64,000 nt of DNA from Streptomyces sp. L-9-10 (GTDB taxonomy: Bacteria; Actinomycetota; Actinomycetes; Streptomycetales; Streptomycetaceae), in contig NZ_PHRF01000026.1 of assembly GCF_004151105.1 (NCBI RefSeq), forward strand, positions 1-64,000, in the 5' to 3' direction. Of the stretch, positions 8,259 to 20,302 are shown piece after piece (within the stretch, counting starts at the first letter, position 1; the number at the start of each line of letters is the position of its first letter). The notes beneath the pieces are model-generated. The model did not search any database, had not been told where the DNA came from, and was given only the letters and a program-made list of their open reading frames with translations. Position numbers and translations under genes: made by a program.

Positions 8259-9575
8259 TCAGCCGGGTCCCGGTGCCGCGCGCCGCCGCGCGAGCAGCGT
8301 CCACACCCCCAGGCCCACCACCAGCACGGTGCCCGTGCCGATCCCGCCCGCCGCGACCAGCGTCATCGTGCCGTTGTCCGCCGCGGCGGTTCGGGTCGTG
8401 TCGTCGCCCGTCGCCGCCTGCCGGTCGTCCGGGCCCACGCTGAAGTCGCCGGCGGGCCCCGCGTACGCCGGAGCGCCCTTCGGGTCGCCCGTGACGTCGA
8501 CCCGCAGCGTCAGCCCGTACGGCCCCGGGCCGAACTCCTGGCCCACCTCCGGGCTGAGGCTGACGCGCAGGTAGTACCAGCCCGCGAACCTCATCTCCTT
8601 GTCACCGGTCCGCGAGCCGAAGCGGTTCTCATACGCCACCGGGGGCAGCGCGTCGAGAGCCGTCGTCTTCTGCTTCCCGTTGTACGAGAGCGAGTTGCTG
8701 GTGTCGATGAGCCCTCGCGCCGGGTTGTAGAGGGCCATGGAGAACGCGCCGCTCACAAACCCCGACCCCGCCCCCGATCCCGCCGCGCTGCCCAGGTCCG
8801 CGCCGGCGAAGATCTGCTGCCCCCAGTCCACCGGCACCCGGTAGAAGAGCGAGGCGCCCGGCTCGATCTCCGCCGTCCACTCGCCCTTCCCCAGCTCCGC
8901 CGCGTCGTAGAAGCCCGTACCGCCCGCCCGCGCCCGAGACTCGCCGCCGACCGGGTCCGGCGAGGCGCTGGGCCACCCCGAGGGCGCCTCCGACGGACCG
9001 GGGCTCGTGAGCTCCGGCTCCGAGACATGGCGGATCTCCAGCTCCCACGGCTCGGGGGTGGAGGTGTCCTCGCCGGTCCGCTCGATGACGACGTAGTACG
9101 GACCTGCCTCCTGGCAGGAGTACGCCCCCTTTTCGACCAGCCGGTAGGCATAGGCCGCGAGCGGCCGGGGGTATTTGCTCGCCGTGCCGAACTGCGCGTC
9201 GTTGGAACTGCAGTCGCTGCCCCGGCTGTTCTGCACCGAGATCTTGATCTTGTCTCCGTAGGCGACCGTCGACGCCGCCCCGGGCACGGCGACGGCCGAG
9301 ACATAGGCGTTCGTCCGCGCGTCGAGGTTCAGCCGGTAGATGAGCGTGCCGCCCGGCTCGATCGAATCGCGGTAAGTGCCGTCGGCGTCAAGCTGTTCGG
9401 CCCCGCTCGTGGTCGCCGCTCCGCTGATCCGCTTCGCGCCGGGATCGAAGACGTACGGGCTCGGCTCACCGTCCGCTCTGGCCTGGCCCGGCAGCGCCGC
9501 CAGCACGCACACCGCCGCGCCCACCGCCGCCGTCCTGGCCGACGCCGCCCGCCCCCTGCTGCGCTGCCACTTCAC
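8259..9575 (-). CDS. Secreted protein with C-terminal membrane anchor, function unknown
   Basis: The 438-residue product starts VKWQRSRGRAASARTAAVGA, a signal peptide ending near ARADGEP. The extracellular part carries two related segments: one around SIEPGGTLIYRLNLD and one around EIEPGASLFYRVPVDWGQQI. This suggests a duplicated beta-sandwich. A Ser/Pro/Gly linker separates them. The C-terminus has a transmembrane helix (GTGTVLVVGLGVWTLL) followed by LARRR, so the protein would be anchored in the membrane with its bulk outside. The GTG start is supported by GAGGGG 6 bases upstream. It converges on the kinase gene with only 12 bases between stops. I do not recognise a function. Confidence 0.75.
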   Translation of the reverse strand: MKWQRSRGRAASARTAAVGAAVCVLAALPGQARADGEPSPYVFDPGAKRISGAATTSGAEQLDADGTYRDSIEPGGTLIYRLNLDARTNAYVSAVAVPGAASTVAYGDKIKISVQNSRGSDCSSNDAQFGTASKYPRPLAAYAYRLVEKGAYSCQEAGPYYVVIERTGEDTSTPEPWELEIRHVSEPELTSPGPSEAPSGWPSASPDPVGGESRARAGGTGFYDAAELGKGEWTAEIEPGASLFYRVPVDWGQQIFAGADLGSAAGSGAGSGFVSGAFSMALYNPARGLIDTSNSLSYNGKQKTTALDALPPVAYENRFGSRTGDKEMRFAGWYYLRVSLSPEVGQEFGPGPYGLTLRVDVTGDPKGAPAYAGPAGDFSVGPDDRQAATGDDTTRTAAADNGTMTLVAAGGIGTGTVLVVGLGVWTLLARRRAAPGPG

Positions 9576-9703
9576 GCGCTTCCCCTCGCCCTCTCGGCCC
9601 GCCTGGCCCCCGTCCGGTCGGTCCATCCTGCCCCGGGGCTCCCACCGCTGTCTGCGGGGTCCGCACGGTCAGCCGGATCACTCCCGGTCCACCCACCCAT
9701 TCT

Positions 9704-9737
9704 TTGCGTAAGCAAGTCAAAGATTCACGTAAGTGAA
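9704..9737. promoter_or_regulatory. Two dyads with identical GTAA centres spaced 21 bp, candidate operator
   Basis: TTGCGTAAGCAA (9704-9715) and TTCACGTAAGTGAA (9724-9737) are both inverted repeats around GTAA. Their centres are 21 bp apart, two helical turns, so dimers on both would sit on the same DNA face. On the minus strand they lie about 130 bases upstream of the secreted-protein gene. The cognate regulator is not identifiable here. Confidence 0.5.
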
Positions 9738-9750
9738 CCCTTCCGGTGGG

Positions 9751-9852
9751 CGCACGGAGCCGGCCCGCACGAGTCCGGACAGTACCGAGCCGGACCGCAC
9801 GGAGCCGGGCGACACAGAGCGGGACAGCACCGAGCCCGGACAGCACAGAGCC
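9751..9852. repeat. Imperfect 15-bp tandem repeats (about 7 copies)
   Basis: Units resembling GACAGCACCGAGCCG recur about every 15 bases with substitutions and occasional one-base drift. Because 15 is a multiple of three, the array reads as a DSTEP/DRTEP-like pentapeptide on the plus strand. No start, ribosome site or flanking coding sequence supports translation, so I take it as a degenerate minisatellite. Confidence 0.5.
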
Positions 9853-9875
9853 CCGACCGCTCGGCGGCCGGGGCT
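9849..9875 (-). terminator. Hairpin downstream of the DLW-39 gene
   Basis: Arms at 9849-9859 and 9865-9875 pair with a single A-C mismatch around a 5-base loop. The hairpin lies 20 bases beyond the DLW-39 stop codon on the minus strand. Confidence 0.6.
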
Positions 9876-9895
9876 CGTATCAGGACTACTGCGTC

Positions 9896-10030
9896 TCACA
9901 CACCCGAACCTGCGGGCACGGAGTCGGTCTCCTCCGTCCACAGATCCTGCTCGGCGCGGTCCGCCTGGATCTGGCGGTACACGAGGAGCCCGCCGATGGC
10001 GGCCAGTGCGACCAAGAGAAGCTTCTTCAC
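9896..10030 (-). CDS. DLW-39 family small membrane protein
   Basis: This 44-residue peptide begins VKKLLLVALAAIGGLLVYRQ and continues IQADRAEQDLWTEETD. It therefore has one N-terminal transmembrane helix and the AEQDLWTEATD-like tail that names the actinobacterial DLW-39 family. The GTG start follows GACGAGG. The family is conserved beside gyrA, DUF3566 and the tRNA-Ile/tRNA-Ala genes in actinomycetes, but no function is established. The small size and position match the family well. Confidence 0.85.
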   Translation of the reverse strand: MKKLLLVALAAIGGLLVYRQIQADRAEQDLWTEETDSVPAGSGV

Positions 10031-10158
10031 CGCGCGACCTCGTCTTTCCTTGACGTAGGGGACTTCTGGCGCCCGACTATACACACCGACCGATACCGAT
10101 CGGTGACCTGCCCGCAACGCGAGGCGGGGCCGCCACCCATAGGAAGAATCGCGAAAAG

Positions 10159-10196
10159 CAATCGGCTCGTACGGAGCGATCCGTACGAGCCGATTG
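10159..10196 (-). terminator. Terminator downstream of tRNA-Ile
   Basis: Perfect 17-bp arms at 10159-10175 and 10180-10196 flank a 4-base loop. On the minus strand the hairpin starts 7 bases after the tRNA-Ile 3' end, the same spacing as at tRNA-Ala. Confidence 0.88.
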
Positions 10197-10202
10197 TCGC
10201 GG

Positions 10203-10276
10203 TGGGGCTAACAGGATTTGAACCTGTGGCCTCATCCTTATCAGGGATGCGCTCTAACCAACTGAGCTATAGCCCC
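10203..10276 (-). tRNA. tRNA-Ile, anticodon GAT
   Basis: This is a 74-nt cloverleaf with acceptor GGGGCTA paired with TAGCCCC plus A73. The D-arm carries AGCTCAGTTGGTTAGAGC, the anticodon loop CTGATAA gives GAT, and the T-arm carries GGTTCAAATCC. CCA is not encoded. It follows the DUF3566 gene, downstream of gyrA. Confidence 0.97.
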
Positions 10277-10334
10277 GCGCTGCCCCTGAAGATTAGCGCA
10301 CTTCAGGGCCAGCCCCAAAATCGATACCCGGCCC

Positions 10335-11039
10335 TCACTCGTCCTCGGCGAGCGTGAGCTCAACACCGCCCACAAAGCCCGCGGACAGGTTGTAGATGAA
10401 GGCGCCCAGCGTCGCCAGCGCCGTCGCGAGCACCACGTCGATCACCGCGATGACCGACGTGAAGATGATCACTCGCGGCAGCGACAGGAACGACTGAAGG
10501 TCGAAGCCGTTGCTCTCGTTCGAGCCCGTGGCCTCACTGATCGTCCCGCCCACCGTGGAGAAGACGCCCATCGCGTCCATGACCATCCACAGCACGGCGG
10601 CCGCGACGATGGTGCACAGACCCAGCGCGATGGAGAGCAGGAAACTGACCTTCATCACCGACCACGGATCGGCCTTCGCCACCCGCAGTCGCGCCTTGCG
10701 GGTACGCGGAGTCGTCCGCGCGCCCGTCCGCGGCCGGCGCACCGCGGAAGCGGAGGAAGCCGGCGAAGGACCGGTCCCACCGGAAACGGCAGATGTCACG
10801 GGAGCCCCTTGCTGGATCTGCTGTCCGCCCTGACTCGGCCCGCCGCCCTGTGGCGACGGATACGCCTGCGGCGGGTGGTACGGCTGAGCACCCGGCTGCG
10901 GCTGCTCGGGGCCGTACGTCTCGTAAGGGGGCTTCTGCCCCCGGGTGTCGGTCACCGTTACCCCCTGGGAGTCCGTGGCAGGGCCACGGGCACCGTTCGC
11001 TCCGGAAGCGGCCGATCCGGCGCCCGTGGCTCCACTCAC
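10335..11039 (-). CDS. DUF3566 transmembrane protein
   Basis: The 234-residue protein has a long Gly/Pro/Gln-rich cytoplasmic N-terminus (about 1-110). A basic stretch (RTRKARLRVAKADPWSVMKV) opens the DUF3566 domain. Two transmembrane helices follow, near 130-155 (FLLSIALGLCTIVAAAVLWM) and 190-225, with an extracellular loop between them. The gene starts 3 bases after the gyrA stop, so it is cotranscribed with gyrA. The domain is conserved next to gyrA throughout actinobacteria; its function is unknown, though the position and membrane location suggest an envelope or division role. Confidence 0.85.
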   Translation of the reverse strand: MSGATGAGSAASGANGARGPATDSQGVTVTDTRGQKPPYETYGPEQPQPGAQPYHPPQAYPSPQGGGPSQGGQQIQQGAPVTSAVSGGTGPSPASSASAVRRPRTGARTTPRTRKARLRVAKADPWSVMKVSFLLSIALGLCTIVAAAVLWMVMDAMGVFSTVGGTISEATGSNESNGFDLQSFLSLPRVIIFTSVIAVIDVVLATALATLGAFIYNLSAGFVGGVELTLAEDE

Positions 11040-11042
11040 GCT

Positions 11043-13709
11043 CTACTCCTCGTGCTCCCCGGCCGAGGGCTGAGTGCCCTCGGCGACGACCTCGGCCGTA
11101 CCAGCCTCTTCGGTCCCCGGGTCATCCGTCCCGTCGACCTCTTCGGCTTCACGTCCCGCCTCGGCGTTGCGCGCGATACCGACGACGGCATCCCGCTTGC
11201 CCAGGTTGATCAGTTGGACACCCATCGTGTCACGGCCGGTCTCCCTGACTTCGTTGACTCGCGTGCGAATCACACCGCCGCCGAGAGTGATGGCAAGGAT
11301 CTCATCCGTTTCCTCCACCACCAACGCACCGACGAGAGAACCCCGATCCTCCACAATCTTGGCGGCCTTGATACCCAGACCGCCACGACCCTGGACGCGA
11401 TACTCGTCGACGGCGGTCCGCTTCGCGTATCCGCCATCTGTAGCAGTGAAGACGAAAGTACCGGGCCTGACGACATTCATCGAGAGCAGTTCGTCGCCCT
11501 CGCGGAAACTCATGCCCTTCACGCCTGAGGTGGCGCGCCCCATAGGCCGCAGCGCGTCGTCCGTCGCCGTGAACCGGATCGACTGCGCCTTCCGGCTGAT
11601 GAGCAGCAGATCGTCCTCCGCCGACACCAGCTCCGCGCCGATCAGCTCGTCGTCCGCGCCGTCGTCCGTCTCCCGGAGGTTGATCGCGATGACACCGCCC
11701 GAGCGGGGTGAGTCGTAGTCCTTGAGCGGGGTCTTCTTCACCAGACCCGCCTTCGTGGCCAGCACCAGATACGGCACGGCCTCGTAGTCACGGATCGCCA
11801 GGATCTCGGCGATCTGCTCGTCCGGCTGGAAGGCGAGCAGATTGGCCACATGCTGACCCCGCGCGTCGCGCCCGGCGTCCGGCAGCTCGTAGGCCTTCGC
11901 CCGGTAGACCCGGCCCTTGTTCGTGAAGAACAGCAGCCAGTGGTGGGTCGTCGAGACGAAGAAGTGGTCGACGATGTCGTCTTCCTTCAGCTTCGTACCG
12001 CGTACGCCCTTGCCGCCCCGCTTCTGCGAGCGGTAGTCGTCCGTCTTCGTCCGCTTCACATAGCCGCCACGCGTGATCGTGACGACGATGTCCTCCTCGG
12101 CGATCAGGTCCTCCATGGACATGTCGCCGTCGAAGGGCACCAGCTTCGAACGCCGGTCGTCGCCGAACTTGTCGACGATGACGGCCAGTTCGTCATGGAC
12201 GATCTGGCGCTGCTTCTCCGGCGAGGCCAGGATCGCGTTGTACTCGTTGATCTTCTGCTGGAGCTCGTCGTGTTCCGCGACGATCTTCTGCCGCTCCAGG
12301 GCCGCCAGGCGGCGCAGCTGCATCTCCAGGATCGCGTTCGCCTGGATCTCGTCGATCGTGAGCAGCCCCATCAGGCCCTCACGCGCGATCTCGACCGTGT
12401 CACTGCGCCGGATCAGCGCGATGACCTCGTCGATCGCGTCGAGCGCCTTGAGCAGACCGCGCAGGATGTGCGCCCGCTCCTCGGCCTTGCGCAGCCGGAA
12501 CCTCGTACGCCGGACGATGACCTCGATCTGGTGCGTCACCCAGTGCCGGATGAACGCGTCCAGCGAGAGCGTACGCGGCACGCCGTCCACCAGCGCCAGC
12601 ATGTTCGCGCTGAAGTTGCTCTGCAGATCGGTGTGCTTGTACAGGTTGTTCAGGACGACCTTGGCGACCGCGTCCCGCTTCAGGACGACGACCAGGCGCT
12701 GGCCCGTACGCGAGGACGTCTCGTCGCGGACATCCGCGATGCCGCCGATCTTGCCGTCCTTGACCAGGTCGGCAATCTTCTGAGCGAGATTGTCCGGGTT
12801 GGTCTGGTACGGCAGCTCCGTGACCACCAGGCACTGGCGGTTCTGGATCTCCTCGACCTCGACCACCGCGCGCATCGTGATCGAGCCGCGGCCCGTGCGG
12901 TAGGCCTCCTCGATGCCCTTGCGCCCCACGACCAGCGCACCGGTCGGGAAGTCCGGGCCCTTGATCCGCTCGATCAGCGCGTCGAGCAGCTCCTCGTGGC
13001 TGGCCTCGGGGTGCTCCAGCGCCCACATCGCGCCGGCCGCCACCTCGCGCAGATTGTGCGGCGGGATGTTCGTGGCCATACCGACGGCGATCCCGGCGGA
13101 GCCGTTGATCAGCAGATTCGGGAACCGCGCCGGCAGAACCGTCGGCTCCTGGTTACGGCCGTCGTAGTTGTCCGTGAAGTCGACGGTCTCCTCGTCGATG
13201 TCCCGGAGCATCTCCATCGACAGCGGCATCATCTTGCACTCGGTGTACCGCATCGCCGCGGCCGGGTCGTTGCCCGGAGAACCGAAGTTGCCGTTGGAGT
13301 CCACCAGCGGCATCCGCATCGACCACGGCTGCGCAAGCCGGACCAGCGCGTCATAGATCGAGGAGTCGCCGTGCGGGTGGTACGTACCCATGACGTCACC
13401 GACGACGCGGGCGCACTTGTAGAAGCCCTTCTCGGGCCGGTAGCCGCCGTCGTACATCGCGTAGAGCACGCGCCGGTGGACGGGCTTGAGGCCGTCCCGT
13501 ACGTCCGGCAGCGCGCGCGACACGATGACGGACATCGCGTAGTCGAGATACGAGCGCTGCATCTCCGTTTCGAGCCCGACCGGCTCTACGCGCATCGCGA
13601 GACCCTCGACCGTCTCGACGGCCTCCTGCACCACAGGGGTACCAGGGGTGCCGGGCGCGCCGGAGCTCTCGGGGATATCAGGGGTGTCAGGGGTGTTCTC
13701 GTCGGCCAT
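11043..13709 (-). CDS. gyrA: DNA gyrase subunit A
   Basis: The 888-residue GyrA introduces negative supercoils as an A2B2 complex with GyrB. The catalytic Tyr is Tyr155 ([10 protein letters not shown]). The quinolone-resistance region [10 protein letters not shown] (111-120) keeps Ser116 and Asp120, equivalent to E. coli Ser83 and Asp87, so it is the susceptible form. The GyrA box QKRGGKG opens the C-terminal DNA-wrapping domain with its beta-pinwheel blades. An extra N-terminal tail of about 35 residues (Thr/Pro/Gly-rich) precedes the conserved start, and a Glu-rich tail ends the protein. No intein is present. It lies 51 bases after gyrB in the same direction. Confidence 0.98.
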   Translation of the reverse strand: MADENTPDTPDIPESSGAPGTPGTPVVQEAVETVEGLAMRVEPVGLETEMQRSYLDYAMSVIVSRALPDVRDGLKPVHRRVLYAMYDGGYRPEKGFYKCARVVGDVMGTYHPHGDSSIYDALVRLAQPWSMRMPLVDSNGNFGSPGNDPAAAMRYTECKMMPLSMEMLRDIDEETVDFTDNYDGRNQEPTVLPARFPNLLINGSAGIAVGMATNIPPHNLREVAAGAMWALEHPEASHEELLDALIERIKGPDFPTGALVVGRKGIEEAYRTGRGSITMRAVVEVEEIQNRQCLVVTELPYQTNPDNLAQKIADLVKDGKIGGIADVRDETSSRTGQRLVVVLKRDAVAKVVLNNLYKHTDLQSNFSANMLALVDGVPRTLSLDAFIRHWVTHQIEVIVRRTRFRLRKAEERAHILRGLLKALDAIDEVIALIRRSDTVEIAREGLMGLLTIDEIQANAILEMQLRRLAALERQKIVAEHDELQQKINEYNAILASPEKQRQIVHDELAVIVDKFGDDRRSKLVPFDGDMSMEDLIAEEDIVVTITRGGYVKRTKTDDYRSQKRGGKGVRGTKLKEDDIVDHFFVSTTHHWLLFFTNKGRVYRAKAYELPDAGRDARGQHVANLLAFQPDEQIAEILAIRDYEAVPYLVLATKAGLVKKTPLKDYDSPRSGGVIAINLRETDDGADDELIGAELVSAEDDLLLISRKAQSIRFTATDDALRPMGRATSGVKGMSFREGDELLSMNVVRPGTFVFTATDGGYAKRTAVDEYRVQGRGGLGIKAAKIVEDRGSLVGALVVEETDEILAITLGGGVIRTRVNEVRETGRDTMGVQLINLGKRDAVVGIARNAEAGREAEEVDGTDDPGTEEAGTAEVVAEGTQPSAGEHEE

Positions 13710-13760
13710 TGCTGGTCAGTGTTCCTTTCGGCCTTGTCGAATCCGTCAGCTGAGACCGAC

Positions 13761-16292
<2,532 letters not shown>

Positions 16293-16958
16293 TCAGCCGT
16301 ACGTGTCACCCGGGCCCTTGCTGCCCGGCGCCCGCAGCCGGCCGAACCGCTGCGGCGGACCACCCGGGCCCAGCACCTTGATCATCCGTACGGTGCCATG
16401 CCCCAGGTCCTCGTTCAGCCGCGCCACCAGTCGCGGCGCCAGCAGCCGCAGCTGAGTCGCCCAGGCCGTCGAGTCGCACTGCACCGTCAGCACCCGCTCG
16501 TCATTGCCGTCGTCGTACCGCTGCGGCACACAGTGCTTCGCCACGTCCTCGCCGACGATCTGCGGCCACCGGCCCATGACCCCGCCCACGGCGGCCGGCG
16601 TCTCCCAGCCCCGCTCCGTGATCAGCCGGTTGATCGCCGCACCCAGCGGCAGCGGATCACGGCCGTCCGCGCGTGCGCCCGAACGCAGCCCGCCGCCACG
16701 CCTCGCCTGCTTCTTCTGCTGTACGGCGGCGCCCCGCGCCCGTGCCTGCTCCTTCGCCGCGCGCAGCGCGACCCGCGCCAGATCCACCCCCGACGACTCC
16801 GCGGGCGACGGCGCACCCGGCGCTCCGGGACCACCGGAGACTCCGGGGGCAGCGGAGACCGGGCCGGAGCCCGGCAGCTCGGCGGGCCCCCTGGATCCGT
16901 CGGCCCCGGACGGCCCGGCCGCGCCGCTCGGCCCGGACGGCCTGCGGGAGGTGCTCAT
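16293..16958 (-). CDS. DUF721/DciA-like protein, putative replicative helicase operator
   Basis: This 221-residue protein has a low-complexity Gly/Pro/Ser N-terminus and a conserved C-terminal part beginning near residue 100 ([20 protein letters not shown]). The core includes [20 protein letters not shown] and [15 protein letters not shown], typical of DUF721. DUF721 corresponds to DciA, which in bacteria lacking DnaC or DnaI helps load the DnaB helicase. The start codon overlaps the recF stop by 4 bases (ATGA), giving translational coupling. Its place between recF and gyrB and the presence of dnaB in this window fit a replication role, but this is inference for this organism. Confidence 0.8.
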   Translation of the reverse strand: MSTSRRPSGPSGAAGPSGADGSRGPAELPGSGPVSAAPGVSGGPGAPGAPSPAESSGVDLARVALRAAKEQARARGAAVQQKKQARRGGGLRSGARADGRDPLPLGAAINRLITERGWETPAAVGGVMGRWPQIVGEDVAKHCVPQRYDDGNDERVLTVQCDSTAWATQLRLLAPRLVARLNEDLGHGTVRMIKVLGPGGPPQRFGRLRAPGSKGPGDTYG

Positions 16959-18163
16959 ACGCGCTCCACCGCACCGTCGGCCACCGCGAACCGCGCCCCG
17001 GCCAGCACCCCCGGCACATCGTCGTCCACGGCCGCCGTCACCAGCACCTGCTCCCCCGGAAGCACCAGCTCCGCGAGCCGCTCCCGCCGCCGCGCGTCCA
17101 GCTCCGCGAACACGTCGTCCAGCACCAGCACCGGCTCATTGCCCTCGGCGCGCAGCAGATCGTACGAGGCCAGCCGCAGCGCGAGCGCGAAGGACCAGCA
17201 CTCGCCGTGGCTGGCGTATCCCTTCGCGGGCAGCCGGCCCAGCTTCAGCACCAGGTCGTCGCGGTGCGGGCCGACCAGCGTCACCCCCCGCTCGATCTCC
17301 TGCTTGCGCACCCCCGCCAGGGCCGCCAGCAGATGCGCGTACAGCTCATCGCGCGACGTCACCCCCGGGGCGACGAGCCCGTCGGCGGCCCCGGGCCCGG
17401 AAGCGTCATCGCCGGAGGCGCCGGGCGCCCCCGGATCACCGGGATCACCGGGATCACCGGCGGAGGAACGGTACTCCAGCGCCACCGGACCGCCCCCCGG
17501 CGCCAGTTGCTCATATGCCTTGTCCGCCAGCGGCTGGAGCGTCGCGATCAGATCGACCCGCTGTGCCAGCAACTCGGCCCCCGCGCGCGCCAGATGCTGG
17601 TCCCACACGTCCAGCGTCGACAGATCCATGCCGCGCCCGCCGTGCCGCCGCGCCATCGCCGCCGACTTCAGCAGCGTGTTGCGCTGCCTGAGCACCCGGT
17701 CGTAGTCCGACCGCACCCCGGCCATCCGGGGCGAGCGCGCCGTGATCAGCTCGTCGAGGAACCTGCGCCGCTCACCCGGATCGCCCTTCACCAGCGCGAG
17801 ATCCTCCGGCGCGAACAGCACCGTACGTACGATCCCCAGCACATCACGCGGCCTGACCTGCGAAGACCGGTTGATACGGGCCCTGTTCGCGCGGCCGGGA
17901 TTCAGCTCCAGCTCCACCAGCTGAGAACGCTCGCCCTGGGTGACCGCGGCCCGGATCACCGCACGGTCCGCGCCCATCCGTACCAGCGGGGCATCCGACG
18001 ACACCCGGTGACTGCCGAGGGTCGCGAGATAGCCGACCGCCTCGACCAGATTGGTCTTCCCCTGCCCGTTCGCCCCCACGAAGGCGGTGACGCCCGGATC
18101 GAGCGGTACCTCGACCCGGGCGTAGGACCGGAAGTCGGCCAGCGACAGATGCGTGACGTGCAT
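16955..18163 (-). CDS. recF: DNA replication and repair ATPase RecF
   Basis: The 402-residue SMC-like ATPase loads RecA at gaps with RecO and RecR. It begins [20 protein letters not shown], with Walker [16 protein letters not shown] and Walker B near [19 protein letters not shown]. The segment from about 240 to 280 is a Gly/Asp/Ala/Pro insertion ([19 protein letters not shown]) that is expected to be a flexible loop. It is followed, with a 4-base overlap, by the DUF721 gene and lies 31 bases after the 6-phosphogluconate dehydrogenase gene. Confidence 0.96.
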   Translation of the reverse strand: MHVTHLSLADFRSYARVEVPLDPGVTAFVGANGQGKTNLVEAVGYLATLGSHRVSSDAPLVRMGADRAVIRAAVTQGERSQLVELELNPGRANRARINRSSQVRPRDVLGIVRTVLFAPEDLALVKGDPGERRRFLDELITARSPRMAGVRSDYDRVLRQRNTLLKSAAMARRHGGRGMDLSTLDVWDQHLARAGAELLAQRVDLIATLQPLADKAYEQLAPGGGPVALEYRSSAGDPGDPGDPGAPGASGDDASGPGAADGLVAPGVTSRDELYAHLLAALAGVRKQEIERGVTLVGPHRDDLVLKLGRLPAKGYASHGECWSFALALRLASYDLLRAEGNEPVLVLDDVFAELDARRRERLAELVLPGEQVLVTAAVDDDVPGVLAGARFAVADGAVERV

Positions 18164-18194
18164 GGATGTACGCGGGCCTCCCCGGCTCAGGGCT

Positions 18195-19082
18195 CTACTT
18201 CTTCGGCTTGTTCGTCTCGACCGCGTGGCCGCCGAACTGATTGCGCAGCGCCGAGACCATCTTCATCTGCGGCGAGTCGTCCTGCCGGGACGCGAACCGC
18301 GCGAACAGCGACGCGGTGATCGCGGGCAGCGGCACCGCGTGGTTGATGGCCGCCTCGACCGTCCACCGGCCCTCGCCGGAGTCCTCCGCGTAGCCCTTCA
18401 GCTGCTCCAGGTGCTCATCCGCGTCCAGGGCGTTGACCGCCAGGTCCAGCAGCCAGGAACGGATGACCGTGCCCTCCTGCCATGAGCGGAAGACCTCACG
18501 GACATCGGTGACCGAGTCGACGCTCTCCAGCAGCTCCCAGCCCTCGGCATAGGCCTGCATCATGGCGTACTCGATGCCGTTGTGGACCATCTTGGCGAAA
18601 TGGCCCGCGCCGACCTTGCCGGCGTGCACGGAACCGAAGTTGCCCTCGGGCTTGAGCGCGTCGAAGACCGGCTCGACCTTCGCCACGTTCTCCGGGGTGC
18701 CGCCGTACATCAGCGCGTAGCCGTTGTCCAGGCCCCAGACGCCGCCGGAGACACCGCAGTCGACGAAGCCGATGCCCTTGATGCCCAGCTCGACCGCGTG
18801 CTTCTCGTCGTCCGTCCAGCGGGAGTTCCCGCCGTCCACCACCACGTCGCCGGGCGACAGCAGCTCGGCCAGCTCGTCGATCGTGGCCTGCGTCGCGGCA
18901 CCGGCCGGAACCATCACCCACACCACTCGCGGACCCTTGAGCTTGCTGACCAGCTCCTGGAGGCTGTGGACATCGGCGAGGTCCGGATTGCGGTCATATC
19001 CGATGACGGTGTGGCCTGCGCGGCGGATACGCTCGCGCATGTTGCCGCCCATCTTGCCGAGACCGACGAGACCGAGCTCCAT
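18195..19082 (-). CDS. 6-phosphogluconate dehydrogenase, short (YqeC/GndA-like) type
   Basis: The 295-residue enzyme oxidatively decarboxylates 6-phosphogluconate to ribulose-5-phosphate. It has the N-terminal NAD(P) fold [12 protein letters not shown] and the [18 protein letters not shown] and [20 protein letters not shown] substrate motifs. Catalytic Lys lies in [20 protein letters not shown]. It is the short form, about 300 residues rather than 470, often NAD-dependent. The place between recF and dnaN is conserved in Streptomyces and has no obvious functional link to replication. Confidence 0.93.
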   Translation of the reverse strand: MELGLVGLGKMGGNMRERIRRAGHTVIGYDRNPDLADVHSLQELVSKLKGPRVVWVMVPAGAATQATIDELAELLSPGDVVVDGGNSRWTDDEKHAVELGIKGIGFVDCGVSGGVWGLDNGYALMYGGTPENVAKVEPVFDALKPEGNFGSVHAGKVGAGHFAKMVHNGIEYAMMQAYAEGWELLESVDSVTDVREVFRSWQEGTVIRSWLLDLAVNALDADEHLEQLKGYAEDSGEGRWTVEAAINHAVPLPAITASLFARFASRQDDSPQMKMVSALRNQFGGHAVETNKPKK

Positions 19083-19171
19083 CAGGTGTTCCTTAAGCGT
19101 TGAGGCGATTCGTACCCGGGTTTGTACCCGGATCCGAGCCTACGCCCGGACCCGGCCACTCACCTGTGGGG

Positions 19172-20302
19172 TCAGCCGCTCAGGCGTACCGGCATGATCA
19201 GGTACTTGTACGCCTCGTCCGCCTCCGCGTCGACGGCCGGGCGACCGCTGAGCAGCGCCGGCTTCGTGGACGTCGTGAAGGAGAGCTGCGCGACCGGCGA
19301 GTCGATCGCGCTCAGCCCGTCGAGCAGGAAGGTCGGGTTGAAGGCGATCGAGATGTCATCGCCCTCCAGCTGCGCGTCGACTCGCTCCACAGCCTGTGCG
19401 TCATCGCTGGAACCGGCCTCCAGGATCAGCACGCCCTGCTCGAAGCTGAGCCGCACCGGGGTGTTGCGCTCGGCGACCAGCGCCACACGCTTGACGGCCT
19501 CCACGAACGGGGCGGTCTCGATCACCGCGACCGAGTTGAACTCCGTCGGGAAGAGCGTGCGGTACTTCGGAAGATCACCTTCGAGCAGCCGGGTGGTCGT
19601 ACGCCGCCCGGCGCCCTCGAAACCGATGAGCCCCTCGCCGGCGCCCGCCCCGGAGAGCGCCAGCGTGACCGTGTCACCGCTGGTGAGCGCCTTGGCGGTA
19701 TCCAGCAGCGTCTTGGCGGGCACCAGCGCGACCGCGGACACGTCGGGGGCTTCCGGCTTCCACAGGAACTCACGGACCGCGAAGCGGTAGCGGTCGGTCG
19801 AGGCCAGGGTGACCGTGTCGCCCTCGATCTCGATCCGTACACCGGTCAGCACCGGCAGCGTGTCGTCACGGCCCGCGGCGATGGCGACCTGGGAGGCGGC
19901 CGAGGCGAAGACCTCGCCGGGGACGGTGCCCGTCGCGGTCGGCATCTGCGGCAGCGCCGGGTACTCGTCCACCGGGAGGGTGTGGAGCGTGAAGCGGGAG
20001 GAGCCGCAGACCACGGTCGCCCGTACACCGTCTGTGGAAATCTCCACCGGCCGGTTCGGCAGCGCGCGGCAGATGTCGGCGAGGAGCCGGCCGGAGACGA
20101 GGACGGTGCCGTCCTCCTCGACCTCGGCGTCCACCGAGACCCGTGCCGAGACCTCGTAGTCGAAGCTGGAGAAGCTGAGAGCGCCGTCCTCGGCCTTCAG
20201 CAGAAGGCCCGCGAGTACGGGCGCCGGCGGACGGGCCGGAAGGCTACGGGCCACCCAGGCCACCGCCTCCGCGAGTACATCGCGCTCCACCCGGATCTTC
20301 AC
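19172..20302 (-). CDS. dnaN: DNA polymerase III sliding clamp (beta subunit)
   Basis: The 376-residue clamp forms a dimeric ring that tethers DNA polymerase III. It has three similar clamp domains, starts VKIRVERDVLAEAVAWVARS and ends YLIMPVRLSG, the usual C-terminal PMR motif of beta clamps. The GTG start is fixed by AGGAGG 8 bases upstream; the longer open frame into oriC is not coding. It is the last minus-strand gene on the left side of oriC. Confidence 0.97.
   Translation of the reverse strand: MKIRVERDVLAEAVAWVARSLPARPPAPVLAGLLLKAEDGALSFSSFDYEVSARVSVDAEVEEDGTVLVSGRLLADICRALPNRPVEISTDGVRATVVCGSSRFTLHTLPVDEYPALPQMPTATGTVPGEVFASAASQVAIAAGRDDTLPVLTGVRIEIEGDTVTLASTDRYRFAVREFLWKPEAPDVSAVALVPAKTLLDTAKALTSGDTVTLALSGAGAGEGLIGFEGAGRRTTTRLLEGDLPKYRTLFPTEFNSVAVIETAPFVEAVKRVALVAERNTPVRLSFEQGVLILEAGSSDDAQAVERVDAQLEGDDISIAFNPTFLLDGLSAIDSPVAQLSFTTSTKPALLSGRPAVDAEADEAYKYLIMPVRLSG

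Larger units (their letters stand above)
9576..9895. other. Intergenic region with tandem dyads and a 15-bp repeat array
   Basis: This 320-bp stretch lies between the start of the secreted-protein gene (minus) and the stop of the DLW-39 gene (minus). It holds two dyads at 9704-9737, an imperfect 15-bp repeat array at 9751-9852 and a terminator hairpin at 9849-9875. No gene was found in it. Confidence 0.6.

Noticed and set aside
8253..8270. Small hairpin between the kinase and secreted-protein genes as a terminator
   Set aside because: Only 6 bp of stem, and it includes the stop codon of the minus-strand gene, so it is too weak to call.
9751..9852. The 15-bp repeats as a CRISPR array or a repeat protein gene
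   Set aside because: There are no spacers, the units are contiguous and imperfect, and no start or ribosome site supports a protein.
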